64,000 bases of DNA from Strobilurus pachycystidiatus (GCA_019915135.1 JAHLMK010000022.1:682001-746000), one strand, 5' to 3'; positions 35,231 to 46,337 are shown, numbered from the stretch's first letter. Numbers and translations: made by a program. The notes: generated by a model not told the origin, from the letters alone.

Positions 35231-38200
35231 TCAATCCGAAAGTTCGTCGACCTCGTCCGGTGTGAGCTCTGTAGGCAGCGACTTGAGAGCTCCGAAAGGC
35301 TTTCCGATTTTGTAGCACAGTGCCGCAACCGACTTGACGTAACCGCGTGAGCCGATCAGCGCCTTGACGACCTCGCGGCACTCTAACTCCCTCCTCCATC
35401 GTCCTGTTACCGAATCATCGACCGTCGCCCAGAACCGTTCCCGCTCGGCGACAAACACGTCGACGGCAGTACACTCCAGGAGCATGTGCTCAGGAGTCTC
35501 GAGGGCCAGATGACAGTGTCTGCAGAGCCATAACGGGGGAATAGTGCCCAACCTGTCATGGTGAACGCCTCGCAAGGTGTGTCCCCCACACAGAATACGG
35601 GTCAGCGCTAACCGGTGCTCAGGGATGGACACTAGTAGCAGATAGTGGCGCAGGACACACGCGACGCGCTTGCGGCCGTCTTCGAATGGTTCGAGCCGGT
35701 CATGCAGCAAGTAAACACGCCGCATTGTCTCCGTAGTCGAGTGAAGGTGAGACTTCACCTGAACCTTCAACTTAGACATGAGCTCGTCTATGAAGGCAGA
35801 GTCCAGCGACGCAACCGCGGGCAACTGATGGAACCCCGGCAAGAGAGTTCGAAGCACGTCGTCTAGGTCGCCCATCCATGACGACCTTCCGTGCAAACGC
35901 AGGGTGTCTGACACGCGCAGCGCACGAGCAGCGTATCGGGAGACAGGGAGACCCAGGAGATACTTCAGGTACCGAAGGGTGAGGATCGCGCGACGGTAGC
36001 GGAGAGGTAAGATGCCCGTCTCGGTGAATAAGACATCCACCACTGACTTCCGCCCCAAACCCAGCACCCTCCTCAGACACAACTTCTGGACATCCTCGAG
36101 CAACTTCAGAGCGACCTTGTCGACGTCTGGCATCACCTCGCAACCGTGAATCAAGTGACAGTCGACCAGGGCGCTGTACAACTGCAGGGACACGTTTGGT
36201 GGCATCGTGCCCCGCCCAACCACCGTATCCGTACCGAACATTGACGCCATCGCGCAGCTCGTCGCCGTCTCGGCTTTCGCCTCGTAATGTTTGCGGAATC
36301 GATTTGCGTGCGTAGACTGGAAGTGGACGCCGACGTACTTGTGCTTGGATGTGTAAGGGATCAACTCGCCCCGGAGAATGAGCTGAGGCAGGGCAGAGAA
36401 CGGTACGAACGGTTTACCAAAGACCATGGCGCGTGATTTTGACCCATTGACCTTGAGAAGATTATCGTCACACCATTGGCCGAAGCGGTGCAGATGGCGC
36501 TGCAGGCCGGCCCATGACTTGCTGAGCAGAATTACGTCGTCCGCGTGCTCGAGGTGGGAGACGAAGCGACCGAGAAGGTTAGCATCGTCGCCGTCCACCT
36601 CCAGCTCGAAGTCTGCCATGAACAGGTTCCACAGTGTCGGTGAAGCCGGATCCCCCATCAACACGCCGCATAACGACTTGAACTCGTCGGACAATTCGCC
36701 TCGCGCCCTCACGATGTAGGACATCTTGCGATACAACATACGAATCCAGTCGAAGTAGCGCCCGGTGAGTCGATACCTCGTCAATTTAATCCACAGGCAC
36801 TCGTTGTTCATCCCTGAGAAGGCGTCGCTGATGTCGACGGAGGCCATGTAGATCGTCTCGCCCTGGGACTCTGCCTGCTCGATGATGGTACGCAGGATGA
36901 ATGCATTGTTGTTCGTCCTGTATGTTGGACGGAATGCATTCTGAGAAGGAGGTAAGATCCCTGCCTGCTCCGCCGCCGAAGTGAACTTCCTATTCAGGAT
37001 TATCATGGCGAACTTGAGCAGGCAGCTCTCCAGACCAATCCCGCGATAGCTCTCCGGGTCGAGACGACTCTTCCCACCCTTGGGAATGCCCGCCAAGAAG
37101 GTGAGAAACCATGCCTTCGGCGCGTCACACTGATCGACGCACTCGTTCAACAGTGTACAGAGTAATTCGTTGTCGAGGTCCTTGATGTACGCATATGTCA
37201 CCCCGTCAAAGCCAGCAGCATTGCTAACGGCGTGCGTCTCGAGGTGGGTCTTTCCCATGGCAATGTCCGCCCAAGTGAAAGGCTCATTGAGCGTAGCAAA
37301 GTCTGAGGGCATGCTGCGATCAGGAATGGTAAACGCCTCAGCGGCAAAAGTATCTGCGATGTGAGGGTCAAAACCAGACGTCGCCAAGTCCTCTGGGTTC
37401 ATACGCCTTTGCAGGACAGCGGTGATGGCAGCAAGAGAGACTGTGTCGTGAACAGAAGAACCGTCCTTGTCCTTACGGAGGCGATTGTAAAGTCGCCAGA
37501 AGGTCGCCGAATCCGAGGAAGCGTCGACGAGTTGGCGAAGAATACTTCGTTGGACCTGGACCCGATAAGAGCGTCCGCGGTGGGAGTCCACATCAAAGGC
37601 GTCGGCCTGGACAGGCTTCACAGGTCTCGATTGAACAAGAGGTGAGAGCGTCGTTGAAACTTTTGGCACCGCATTGACGTCGTCAGCGGCCACGGGGGGA
37701 GGTGCGCGAGCAAGAGAAGCCGTATGAAGCAAGGAACTGTCGTTACTGGGCACTGGCAGGAAACAGCCGGATTTCGCGAGTCTATCAGCGGCATCGTTGT
37801 GAGCGTTGCCGGAGTGTCCGCGTACGTGAGTGAAATGTGCCTGCGCCGTACGTTGCTTGAGACGCTGATGAATCGCGCGCAAGATGTCCCCATTCGCGCA
37901 TGTCCAATCCATTTCTGCATTCCGTGGGCCCCATTCGCAAATGGAGCGGATCGCATACTCTGAATCAGAAAAGATGTGTAAGGGACACCCACAAGGTACG
38001 GTGAGTAAGGCATCCAGTATTGCGTAGAGTTCCGCCCGATTGTTCGTTTGGGCGCCTGGCACGCGACGAGCGGAGTTTCGCTTAGCGTCGCGCCCCCAGA
38101 ACACCCCGGAACCGGCGCATGCGTGAGGCGAGTTGGGCTTTTGGCAAGACCCGTCGGTGTAGGCCACTACCGTGTGACCCTCTCCAGGGAGAGCCCATCC

Positions 38201-39163
38201 ATACGAGCGACCCATGGCGACACGGGGGTCATGGTCGGCATGGAGCACCCTGTCCAACAGGCGGTCGAGGTGGGTGATGAGTGGTAGATTTGGCTTCTGA
38301 GAACGGCGGCGGTTTCTCGCTCCCCGCAAGGGGGAGGAAGAGAAGGGGAGGAGAAGGTGGAGGACAATGGGGGCATGATCAGACCAGATGTTTCTGTCTT
38401 CGACGTCGAAACGAGAGATGAAAGGAAGACACATATTAGGGCATATGGCGTAGTCGACGACGGCACGGCGCGGTTTGTTACCTTCGACGTACTGAAATGA
38501 AGTATATCCCGCGTGAGATCCAGGAATCCCATGGGACCCATTGAGAATAGAGGAATCCAGATCGCGTAGAGAGCTGAGCAATGCCGTCCCTCGAGGATTT
38601 GAGTTTGCATCGTCTGAGATGCGTGGGGGATGGAACGACGTAGGAATGCGACTAGCGATCCGCGCATTCAGATCGCCTAAGAGGAAGTAGGGCAGACCCT
38701 CCTCGTTGAGGTGGCGAAGCAAACCAGTTAGACGCTCCCAAGGGTGAACATCTGTCCACTCCTCCCAAGGGGATTTGGAGTTTGCAGGCAATATATAGGC
38801 GTTAACAAATAGAAATCCCCCAATGTCCAGAACCATGATATCGGGGGAGGACAGGTCGCGCCGCAGAGACCAAGGAAGGCCACGACGGACCAGGGCCGCA
38901 ACGCCACCCCAAGCAGACTTTAGGATGTCACCCCCCGGGCGAGGCATCGAAACAAGCTCGAAGCCCTTAGGAGGGTGTATCCAGCTGTCTTGGCCAGGAT
39001 GCATATGTGTCTCCTGAAAGAACACTACATCACACTCACTCACCTTTGCTACAAAGTCTTCGTCAGGACGAGTCAGGAAAGCTGTTAAACCACCATCGAC
39101 ATTCCAGGACATGACAATCAAAGGCGAGGTACCAACATCTACCGTACTCGATGCTGTGCCCAT
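35231..39163 (-). CDS. LINE ORF2: endonuclease, RNase H, reverse transcriptase
   Basis: A 1310-aa polyprotein from the first ATG (39163). The AP-type endonuclease is near residues 15-270: SWNVDGG (Asn21), FFQETHM (Glu51), LLGDLNAR (Asp164/Asn166), WSDHAPIV (Asp262/His263). RNase H is near 330-465: AYTDGSCQ (Asp336), NNRAELYAIL (Glu378), HIFSDSEYA (Asp400), HVRGHSGNAHNDAAD (Asp457). The reverse transcriptase is near 550-930: GIPKGGKSRLDPESYRGI, SVDISDAFSGM (Asp777), GVLMGDPASPTLWN, and HADD (873-876) in place of the usual YADD. A C-terminal CCHC-like CRHCHLALETPEHMLLEC follows. All catalytic acids are present, so the enzyme may be functional. RNase H lies upstream of the reverse transcriptase, which is not the common order. 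The frame is also open back to the ORF1 stop. Confidence 0.95.
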   Translation of the reverse strand: MGTASSTVDVGTSPLIVMSWNVDGGLTAFLTRPDEDFVAKVSECDVVFFQETHMHPGQDSWIHPPKGFELVSMPRPGGDILKSAWGGVAALVRRGLPWSLRRDLSSPDIMVLDIGGFLFVNAYILPANSKSPWEEWTDVHPWERLTGLLRHLNEEGLPYFLLGDLNARIASRIPTSFHPPRISDDANSNPRGTALLSSLRDLDSSILNGSHGIPGSHAGYTSFQYVEGNKPRRAVVDYAICPNMCLPFISRFDVEDRNIWSDHAPIVLHLLLPFSSSPLRGARNRRRSQKPNLPLITHLDRLLDRVLHADHDPRVAMGRSYGWALPGEGHTVVAYTDGSCQKPNSPHACAGSGVFWGRDAKRNSARRVPGAQTNNRAELYAILDALLTVPCGCPLHIFSDSEYAIRSICEWGPRNAEMDWTCANGDILRAIHQRLKQRTAQAHFTHVRGHSGNAHNDAADRLAKSGCFLPVPSNDSSLLHTASLARAPPPVAADDVNAVPKVSTTLSPLVQSRPVKPVQADAFDVDSHRGRSYRVQVQRSILRQLVDASSDSATFWRLYNRLRKDKDGSSVHDTVSLAAITAVLQRRMNPEDLATSGFDPHIADTFAAEAFTIPDRSMPSDFATLNEPFTWADIAMGKTHLETHAVSNAAGFDGVTYAYIKDLDNELLCTLLNECVDQCDAPKAWFLTFLAGIPKGGKSRLDPESYRGIGLESCLLKFAMIILNRKFTSAAEQAGILPPSQNAFRPTYRTNNNAFILRTIIEQAESQGETIYMASVDISDAFSGMNNECLWIKLTRYRLTGRYFDWIRMLYRKMSYIVRARGELSDEFKSLCGVLMGDPASPTLWNLFMADFELEVDGDDANLLGRFVSHLEHADDVILLSKSWAGLQRHLHRFGQWCDDNLLKVNGSKSRAMVFGKPFVPFSALPQLILRGELIPYTSKHKYVGVHFQSTHANRFRKHYEAKAETATSCAMASMFGTDTVVGRGTMPPNVSLQLYSALVDCHLIHGCEVMPDVDKVALKLLEDVQKLCLRRVLGLGRKSVVDVLFTETGILPLRYRRAILTLRYLKYLLGLPVSRYAARALRVSDTLRLHGRSSWMGDLDDVLRTLLPGFHQLPAVASLDSAFIDELMSKLKVQVKSHLHSTTETMRRVYLLHDRLEPFEDGRKRVACVLRHYLLLVSIPEHRLALTRILCGGHTLRGVHHDRLGTIPPLWLCRHCHLALETPEHMLLECTAVDVFVAERERFWATVDDSVTGRWRRELECREVVKALIGSRGYVKSVAALCYKIGKPFGALKSLPTELTPDEVDELSD

Positions 39164-39217
39164 CGGGCTATCAAATCCATCGGCGAGGCGGTCCACAGAC
39201 CCACTCGCCCCCCCATC

Positions 39218-41170
39218 CTATTCGCCACCAGCGTACCAAGCACGGACGCCATCGACAACACCAGGAGGGGCAGCATTCCAAACGACATAGAAGGAATGAG
39301 CAGCCTCAGGAGAAGCGAAGACGAGATCGAGGTAGCGAGCGTCATTGACACTCCGAGCGACGATGATCGGGCCAGGAATCGTGGATGAGCTTGAGGAAGG
39401 AATCGCCGCGAGGATATCTTCAAAGCGCCGACGGGCCTCGTCGGGCAACGATGGCCAACTGCGACGCGGTCCGAGGGAAACAAAGCTACCAGGGGGAGCA
39501 GCCGATGCGTATACGGAGCTGTAGACCCCCTGCGGTGGAGCTGCATTCTTCGGCACCTTCTTTTTAGTGGGCGATGGTTGTTTAGCGGTGTGAGAGGGCG
39601 CTCCATTGTCCTTATTCGTGCGACGACGCTTGGCCTGGCGAGATCCCGGCGAATCCTCTTCGACTGGGCGCGCCGGTTTTGATGACGATGTTTTTGCGGA
39701 GCGAGAGGGAGTGGAGGGGGTGGAGGTGTGCATGTCCAGCCTCCTGAGGAGTGTAGGGGGCGGCGACGTCGGGCGAGACGGCTCAGGCCACGCGGAAGGC
39801 GAGGGAGGCTCTGATACACCCTCAAAGATAGAGGAGCCGAAGCTCGAATCTCGGGGGATGGGGGTTTCGGGAACTACGGCGTCCTCAGTGGCGACGTCAG
39901 CGGTGTCGTTCTCTCTGACGAGGCTGACCGGGTGGGCAGGGTGGGGGGTCGCCAGATCCCCTGCGTCGTCCTCTACTGGCGCTGTCTCCATCTCCATGTC
40001 GGGCACGTCCACCGCACCCGGCACATCAGCGTCGGCCATGTCGTCCTCCAAAGGGAATGTCTCCAACGACGGATCTATAAAGTCAACGGGGGCGGTTATC
40101 TCCGCATCCTCCGCACCACCGATGCCATCCTCCGCACCACCGATGCCATCGTCCCAATCTGCCAACATCTCGGTTGCCGGCACCTCGCCCGAAGCCTCCA
40201 AGGCCTCCGCAGGAAGCGCGTCACCGAGCGCGTCGCCTCCAGATGTATCGTCCTCATCGTTGTCGGATTCGTCCCGAGGCGGCTCGGTCGCGACAGGCCA
40301 ATTTCCAGTCTCCAAGTTCTTCCACACATTGGGGAAGCCCATCTTCTGCAAGATTGTTGCGGAGGCGCCGGACGCGTCGCATGCGGCTTGCGAGGCGACT
40401 CTTGTGTTGATGGACATATCCCTGGTTTCCTCTGTGATCGCCCTGAGGAACCCATGCAAGTCCTCCATGCACCCGCGAATCACATATGAGTCCTTCGCGG
40501 CGTCCTCGAGAGCGGAGACGACCTGGGGAAGGAAGGTGTTTTCATTTGCGGCCTCGAGCGCCGCCACGATGCGGGGCAGATACGCGGTCAGTGCCGTCGC
40601 AATGGCAGACTCGGCCGAGTTGCGAGCGCGATTGTAGGCGAGGGAGTCCTCGATTTTGGTGAGCCGGGTTTCCATATGAGCGGCGGCCGCCTGCGCAGCG
40701 GCACCCCGAGGCTTCCGCGCTGGGCTGTGCGACGCGGCGGGTGCTGGAGAGTTTGGGCGGGTAGGCTGGCTGTCGTCTCCAGGCTCGATGTCGGCCTGAC
40801 TGTTGACCGTCTGGGAGAGGGATGGCGAGAGCTCCTTGCCAACCGGTTTTTTGCCTCGAGACGCCTTGGTCGCCTTTTTCGCCTCCTTTATACTCGCGTC
40901 TCCGCCAGGCACTGCGACGAAGGATTGGGAGGACTGGCCGACGAGGGAACGCTGGAGCGATGTCGGCGGCCAGGCAGGGAGGTCGGCGTCATGAGAGGTC
41001 GGCTCGACATCCACGTCGTCCGAGCCCTGACTGAACCCGCTTCCCTGACTGCCTGCCTGCTCTTTACTCGCATCCTGACCGTCTCCGAGGCCGGCGTCAA
41101 TAGAACTGTCACCCATCGCGAAGTCGTCGTTATAGTGGCCGTTCTCGTAATAATTGTCGTCTTCCATCAT
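39218..41170 (-). CDS. LINE ORF1 protein
   Basis: 650 aa from MMEDDNYYENGHYND to AWYAGGE. It is acidic and Ser/Pro/Ala-rich, with a predicted helical part (HMETRLTKIEDSLAYNRARN) and a Lys/Arg patch (RQAKRRRTNKDNG). An exact short duplication, DGIGGAED, occurs twice in a row. The C-terminal 100 residues are the most ordered (ARRRFEDILAAIP, ARSVNDARYLDLVFASPEAA). I see no CCHC knuckle and no clear RRM, so RNA binding is assumed only from its position. It ends in TAG (39220-39218), and the very next codons continue in the same frame into ORF2. Confidence 0.85.
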   Translation of the reverse strand: MMEDDNYYENGHYNDDFAMGDSSIDAGLGDGQDASKEQAGSQGSGFSQGSDDVDVEPTSHDADLPAWPPTSLQRSLVGQSSQSFVAVPGGDASIKEAKKATKASRGKKPVGKELSPSLSQTVNSQADIEPGDDSQPTRPNSPAPAASHSPARKPRGAAAQAAAAHMETRLTKIEDSLAYNRARNSAESAIATALTAYLPRIVAALEAANENTFLPQVVSALEDAAKDSYVIRGCMEDLHGFLRAITEETRDMSINTRVASQAACDASGASATILQKMGFPNVWKNLETGNWPVATEPPRDESDNDEDDTSGGDALGDALPAEALEASGEVPATEMLADWDDGIGGAEDGIGGAEDAEITAPVDFIDPSLETFPLEDDMADADVPGAVDVPDMEMETAPVEDDAGDLATPHPAHPVSLVRENDTADVATEDAVVPETPIPRDSSFGSSIFEGVSEPPSPSAWPEPSRPTSPPPTLLRRLDMHTSTPSTPSRSAKTSSSKPARPVEEDSPGSRQAKRRRTNKDNGAPSHTAKQPSPTKKKVPKNAAPPQGVYSSVYASAAPPGSFVSLGPRRSWPSLPDEARRRFEDILAAIPSSSSSTIPGPIIVARSVNDARYLDLVFASPEAAHSFYVVWNAAPPGVVDGVRAWYAGGE

Positions 41171-41280
41171 GGAAAAAGTCGCTAAAAACGTGCGGTTTTG
41201 GCCGTTTTCTTTTTAGAAAAAGGGAGGGTGCTCGTGGAGGGGGCGGCGTGGGTGCTCTTTGATTGCAGGATTTTTAGGAA

Positions 41281-42139
41281 GGAAATGCGCGAGCGACAGA
41301 CGAAATGGAGGATTTACGGCCGATCAATGATGAAGGGAAAGTCAAAAGTCATCAATGTTTAACTTTAGTTCTCGAATTTCGTCAAAATGAGTTATTTTAA
41401 CTTTCACGCGATCTTTTCCGGTGTCGGTAATGGAATAATGACGCGAGGCATCGAACTGAAGACTTGTGTCATTTACTTTTTGGGATCTTGATGTTGACGG
41501 AAGGTTCAGTTCTCTCCAGCCCTGAGTTCAGGTCCGTCGGTATCAAAACCACCCAAGAAGCCATCAACCGGGCAACGGCACATTCCAGCACATTCCCAAA
41601 GAGTAAAAAGTGATCGAGTTGATCAAGATCCATCTCAAAAACAACAGATCGCAAGCGCTCGTGTCCGACTGGATAGCCACAGGCTTCAAAGTAGTGTCAA
41701 CGCGGTGACTTTCCGCTATTATTACTGCACACTGGTTCTCCGGCGGCTTATGTCCCAACTCCTTGTCTTCATAGCTCTTTCTGTCGGAAGTCTTCGTCAA
41801 GCGGAGAACTTTTTCCACACAGTATCATTGCTGGCCGCCACTGCCGCGTCTGTTCCGATGTCCGTTTCATCGTCTCCGATGCCTCATGTTGTGCCAGTGC
41901 ATAATAACCTCGGCATGGTCGACAACTATCTATGATGGGTTTTGAATGCCATACGTGACGCCATTTTCGTACTACGAAAAAAGCTGTCGCGTTACACCTC
42001 ACATCAGTCCTCTAATCAGGCAGGTCCGCGTATACGGGGTACAGCTGCTCAGATATAAAGCAGCAAAACTTGCGATCAAAGTCATTCGTAGTCTCATACT
42101 ACGTGTATGCTATCTCACTCCGCCTCTCAAACTTTGCAT
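41281..42139. other. intergenic stretch with a TATA-like promoter before the next gene
   Basis: Between the LINE 5' end and the small Zn2Cys6 gene. Open frames are short and featureless. A TATA-like agatataaagc lies at about 42051-42061, 80-90 bp before the chosen ATG at 42140, and is a plausible core promoter. Confidence 0.45.
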
Positions 42140-42952
42140 ATGTCCCGCCGCGCCGCCACTCCCCCGCCCTTTGTGACGGGCCCAACGGAACAGATTAAGC
42201 GCCCTGGTCGCGCGCTGATTGCTTGCACCAAATGTCGAAAACGGAAAATTCGTGTTGGTGTCCATCTTTCCCGTCACAACACTGTGATTTACTCTTGTCA
42301 GTGTACGGTCTCCTCGAACGGACACGTTGATGCGCAGGGGAATAAGGCGTGCCAGTATTGCGTGAAGCACGGGCATACGTGCGAATACATGCCTGTTGAA
42401 AATGACCCGATCGCCTCGCCTCCCTCCTCGCCCACCCCGGCTGGACGGTTTCTCCATCAGCCCTCGTATATTCCTGGCGGCTCTGAGGCGTATGCACTTC
42501 AACACGGCTATGCGAACCTCCCGCCGCACTCTCATGCTCGTACTCATGATGGGCCATCTCGAGGTATTGGACGAGGCCATGAAAGCTACTCGTTACAACA
42601 TGGCATTCCTGCTGCGAGCAGACATGTTATGTCCACACCTCATGACTCCTCATGGTCAGCGAGGGGGGGCTACAACGAACCCGCATACAATGGTGTTGGC
42701 GCCAGCTATGCACTGACGACATCCTACTCGTCGCAACAGCAGCAGCAGCACCACAGTCAACAGCAGCAATATAGCTATCATACGCCGCATTTGCCTGAGC
42801 CACAGCTCTACAGGTATGCTACCAACCTTTTGACGCGTCACCCGACCTAAAATCAGTGGTACAGCAGAGCAACAATGCCGCCGCCACCACCTTGTGGAGG
42901 CTGTGGGAATACTCAACTTTGCGGCTATTGCCACCAGCGTCGTGATTACTAG
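42140..42952 (+). CDS. small Zn(II)2Cys6 protein
   Basis: Three exons (42140-42253, 42302-42813 and 42865-42952) give 237 aa. The start MSRRAATPPPFVTGP leads to the zinc cluster CTKCRKRKIRC plus ACQYCVKHGHTCEYMPV, the six-Cys Gal4-type pattern with a long (14-residue) middle loop; an intron falls directly before the third Cys. The rest is His/Ser/Gln-rich and disordered (SSQQQQQHHSQQQQ). The last exon gives a second Cys-rich end, PPPPPCGGCGNTQLCGYCHQ, of the C-x2-C-x5-C-x2-C type. There is no fungal_trans domain, so it is a short-form regulator. An in-frame ATG at 42107 would add eleven residues. The function is unknown beyond likely DNA binding. Confidence 0.83.
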
Positions 42953-43196
42953 TATATGCTTCCCTCCACGCTGTACGACCTTTGCTCTCTTTCGCGTCAA
43001 GTTATCCATCCGCTATTTATTTGCTATCGTGAAATCTAACTTCCTACGGCCGGCTGTGCCTCGTCGAATGCATCGTATTTATCTCGACTCTTTTGTTACA
43101 CTTACAGTATCCTCAATGTCATAGAATCTTTATAGTTACTTGCGCACTTCCAAATCTCAAATCTTGATTGAGAGACACCGCACCCATGATCAAGCA

Positions 43197-45810
43197 TCAA
43201 AGAGGCCAGTCAAGCTTCTCCCCGAAATTCCAATGAACGGCCTTCACCGAGGTATACTCATCCAAGGCCTGACTACCGAGTTCGCGTCCTAATATGCTCT
43301 GTCAAAGCCACATTCACGCTAGAGACACGCCCTTACCGATTCCGGATTGCTTCTTACCGCCGAAGGGTACATTGTTCGCGAGAATGTTGTACTGATTGAT
43401 CCAGACCTATAGTATGCGGTCGATGCGTATTTAGCATGTTCCGTACCCGGGGAAGCAGGTTTGCGCACCGTTCCAGCTTCGAGCGCCGAGGACACTCGCA
43501 AGCACTGACTGGCATCACCTATGATGGCAGGTTACTATGGGCTCGGCGAAATAGGATTTCGCGTACTGGAATGAAGCCCGGCACCTAGACCATACGTCGT
43601 GGCATTAGCGAGCTCAATGGCTTCTTTCTCAGTCTCGAAACGGCCAACAGCGAGTACGGGTCCAAATATCTACCACGTTACTTAGTGACAGACTACTAAT
43701 GTCAAAGGGGCGAACAAAGTCACCTCTTCCTGAACCTGATATACGTGTCAGATACGAGAAAGGGACAACACCATAGAATGGGGCATACTATTTTCATGTC
43801 CGATCGGATATCTGTGAAGACTGATGTTGAACGGTAAGTCTCCCGCTGCCTTCAGATGATGGACAAGTCTTACCGGTTGGATCGACGTAGAAACCCTTTC
43901 CGGATCGCTTGACACCCCCAATTGCTACTGTGGCGCCTTCTGCCTTTCCAGATTCGATGTATCCCCAGATGCGATCGTATTGCCCTTTCGACACCTAGAC
44001 AGTACGCGTGTTTTAGATCATGATAGACACGCGAACAGAGACGAGTTTACAACAGGACCTCCACCATTCTTGTCATCAAAGCCATCACCAATAGAAAGTT
44101 CCTTGAGTTTTTCGATCAAGATGGCCAAGAACTTGTCGTAGATGCTATTTTGGACGTAAACCCTGGAGCCGGCGGTACAATCTTGTCCAGTGTTGTAGCA
44201 GATGCCCAAAGCAGCCCAATTAGCCGCTATGAAAGATGATTAACAGACTGAATGGGTGGATGTGGGAAGCGGGGCTCGCAAACGCCCGTTTCTCAATGTT
44301 TCATTGAGGTCACGAACAACATGGAGAGAGTGATCGGAAGTGATAAAGATAGCGGACGACTTACCTTGATCCAAGTCTGCACTCTCGAAGATGATGTGAG
44401 GTGATTTACCCCCGAGTTCCAATGAGACCTGAAAGTCGCTATGATTTCCCCAAGGACCGTAGAAGGAGAACCGCAGATCCACACCTTCTTGATGTTCGAT
44501 TTAGCGGCTGCCTCCATGATCTTGCGACCTGTCGCTGTTGATCCGGTGAATGCGACTTTGTCAACGTCTAGGTGGCCGGCGAGGGCAGCACCTCCAACCT
44601 ATAAAGTTGAGAATCAAGAGGGGATTATGACCGAGACGACATACTGGACCCAAGGAAGGGACCGTGTTGATGACACCCTTTGGGAACCTGATTGACAGGA
44701 AGAATCACGGTCTACCACATACGACACGAATGGCGGCGCAATAACTCACCCAGCTTCTACGACAAGCTCTGACAGTTTCTAGTAAAGGAATGATTTCACA
44801 CAATGCATCAAGGGACGAAATCCGGATGTACTTACGAGAGCAGTAAGAGGGGTGAGTTCGGATGGTTTCATGACAATTGTGCAACCAACTGCCAAGGCTG
44901 GCGCGACCTTCCATGCCCTAGGCACGAGGATCAGGCGAGATGAGGAACGCTAAATCAGTATACGAACCACATATTGATGGGATAATTCCAAGGAATACTG
45001 TCGGTTTCGAGATTGCAATCAGATCAAGTCATGGTAAATCAACCTAGAGAGGCATACATACATCTGAGCGCACACGCCTATAGGTTCTGTTTTAGTCTGT
45101 CACAGATCAGAGAAGGTAAACGGAGCTAAAAGTAAGCCTCACAAAGGCAAACTTGGTGTTGTTGTCTGCCTCAATAGTCTGGGGGGGTACTTAGTGCGTA
45201 CATCGGAGATAACAGTCAATGTTCACCTGTCCAACGATTTTATCAGCGAATCCGGCGTAGTACCTCAGGCATTGAACGCTGTCGCCAATGTCGAAATCTC
45301 TGAACGCAGAGTTGGAGTGGAGCGTGAGAGCTCTGAGTCAGATGATTCGTACCTTGCAATCTTAACGGGTTTGCCATTGTTGAGAGCTTCGAGTTCCCCC
45401 AATTCTTGGGCATCTCGTTCGATCAAATCAGCGAGCTTGTGCATCAGTCTGGCCCTCTCCCAGCCAGTGACGTTCTTTCCCCATGTGGTCTTGAATGCCA
45501 ACCTCGCCGCCGCAACAGCGATGTTTATATCTTTGGGTGAAGCTGAAAGGATTCATTAAGATAACGACACCGTAACGTTGAGAAAGGAATGATGAACCTG
45601 CAACGACAGAGCAAATGACCTCCTCTGTTGCTGGATTGACGGCTCTACGTATGTGCTGTTAGCAGAGTGATATCTCACCGCTGTCACTACCTACACGATG
45701 ACCTCTTCTGAGTCCGCTGACGCGACGAACTCGTTGTTGATGAAGAGACCTGTAGGGACGCTAATTTCTTTGTTAAGAGCAGGGATCTTTACAGAGACGG
45801 ATTGAGCCAT
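43197..45810 (-). CDS. NAD(P)-dependent aldehyde dehydrogenase
   Basis: Oxidises aldehydes to acids. The start [20 protein letters not shown] at 45810 leads through many short exons (about a dozen introns). Recognisable blocks in order are [131 protein letters not shown] (catalytic Glu), [15 protein letters not shown] (catalytic Cys), [20 protein letters not shown], and [20 protein letters not shown]. The end is [12 protein letters not shown]. No targeting signal is seen, so a cytosolic class-1/2 fungal ALDH (acetaldehyde or broader) is most likely. It is divergent from COX7C with 197 bp between starts. Confidence 0.94.
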
Positions 45811-46007
45811 TGTGTGTATGCGCTGGCAAGATAGTGACTGTGAGAAGGCAAGATAGCGTCGCACTAGTGCTCGGGTATAAACAGGGAAGAACATGGGGTC
45901 ATGACGCATCTTGCCGCTACAGGTCCCGTAGCACGTGACCACATGACTGCTTAACAAAGCGGAAGAAACCGGGGTGTGCCGCAAGACCTTTGATTCCAGC
46001 CAACATA

Positions 46008-46337
46008 ATGCTTCCCGTAATCCGTCGCTCTCGACCTCTAGCCCAATGGTCTAGGTCCATTCATGCCTCTGCCATGGCGCGTTCAGCTCACGGGCGTTAC
46101 ACTGTACGCGACTCTTTGTTGCTTGCGCCAATTACCCCCGCTTAACTTCAGCACAGACCGCCGATTCCGTTCCATTTGATTTCCAGAACAAGACTGCCTT
46201 CGCTCTTAAACTCGTCAGCTTCCTCGGCCTTGGCTTATCCGTCCCTGTCATCGCGTCTGCTTATCAGCTGTACGTGGTATAACCCACAACAATGTCCTAT
46301 GCCAACTCACTCAAACGTTTTCAGTTGGAAGAAGTAG
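46008..46337 (+). CDS. COX8: cytochrome c oxidase subunit VIIc/COX8
   Basis: A single-span nuclear-encoded subunit of respiratory complex IV in the mitochondrial inner membrane. Three exons (46008-46103, 46157-46269 and 46325-46337) give 73 aa, the family's usual length. The start MLPVIRRSRPLAQWSRSIHA is an Arg/Ser-rich import signal. The mature part VPFDFQNKTAFALKLVSFLG resembles the VPFxxxNK opening of the family, with one hydrophobic helix (GLGLSVPVIASAYQL) and a Lys end (LWKK). The last coding exon is only 13 nt. This gene would be missed by single-exon searches. Confidence 0.88.

Larger units (their letters stand above)
35021..41280 (-). mobile_element. non-LTR retrotransposon (LINE), minus strand
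   Basis: A two-ORF element reading right to left: a short 5' leader right of 41170, ORF1 (41170-39218), ORF2 (39163-35231), a 3' UTR, and a (TTA)n tail at about 35047-35027 where the element meets the GST gene's 3' flank. Both frames are open over their full length, so the copy looks recent and possibly active. No terminal repeats are present. The 5' border near 41280 is an estimate from where ORF-associated composition ends; I looked for a target-site duplication of the bases beside the tail and found none. Clade cannot be named with confidence. Confidence 0.9.

Noticed and set aside
39606..40637. Long plus-strand open frame (343 aa) opposite LINE ORF1
   Set aside because: It is the antisense of the GC-rich ORF1, is pure Ser/Gly/Ala low complexity and has no independent support.
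35000..41400. Target-site duplication flanking the LINE
   Set aside because: I compared bases beside the (TAA)n tail with the region around 41200-41400 and saw no convincing repeat; the 5' border is therefore left open.
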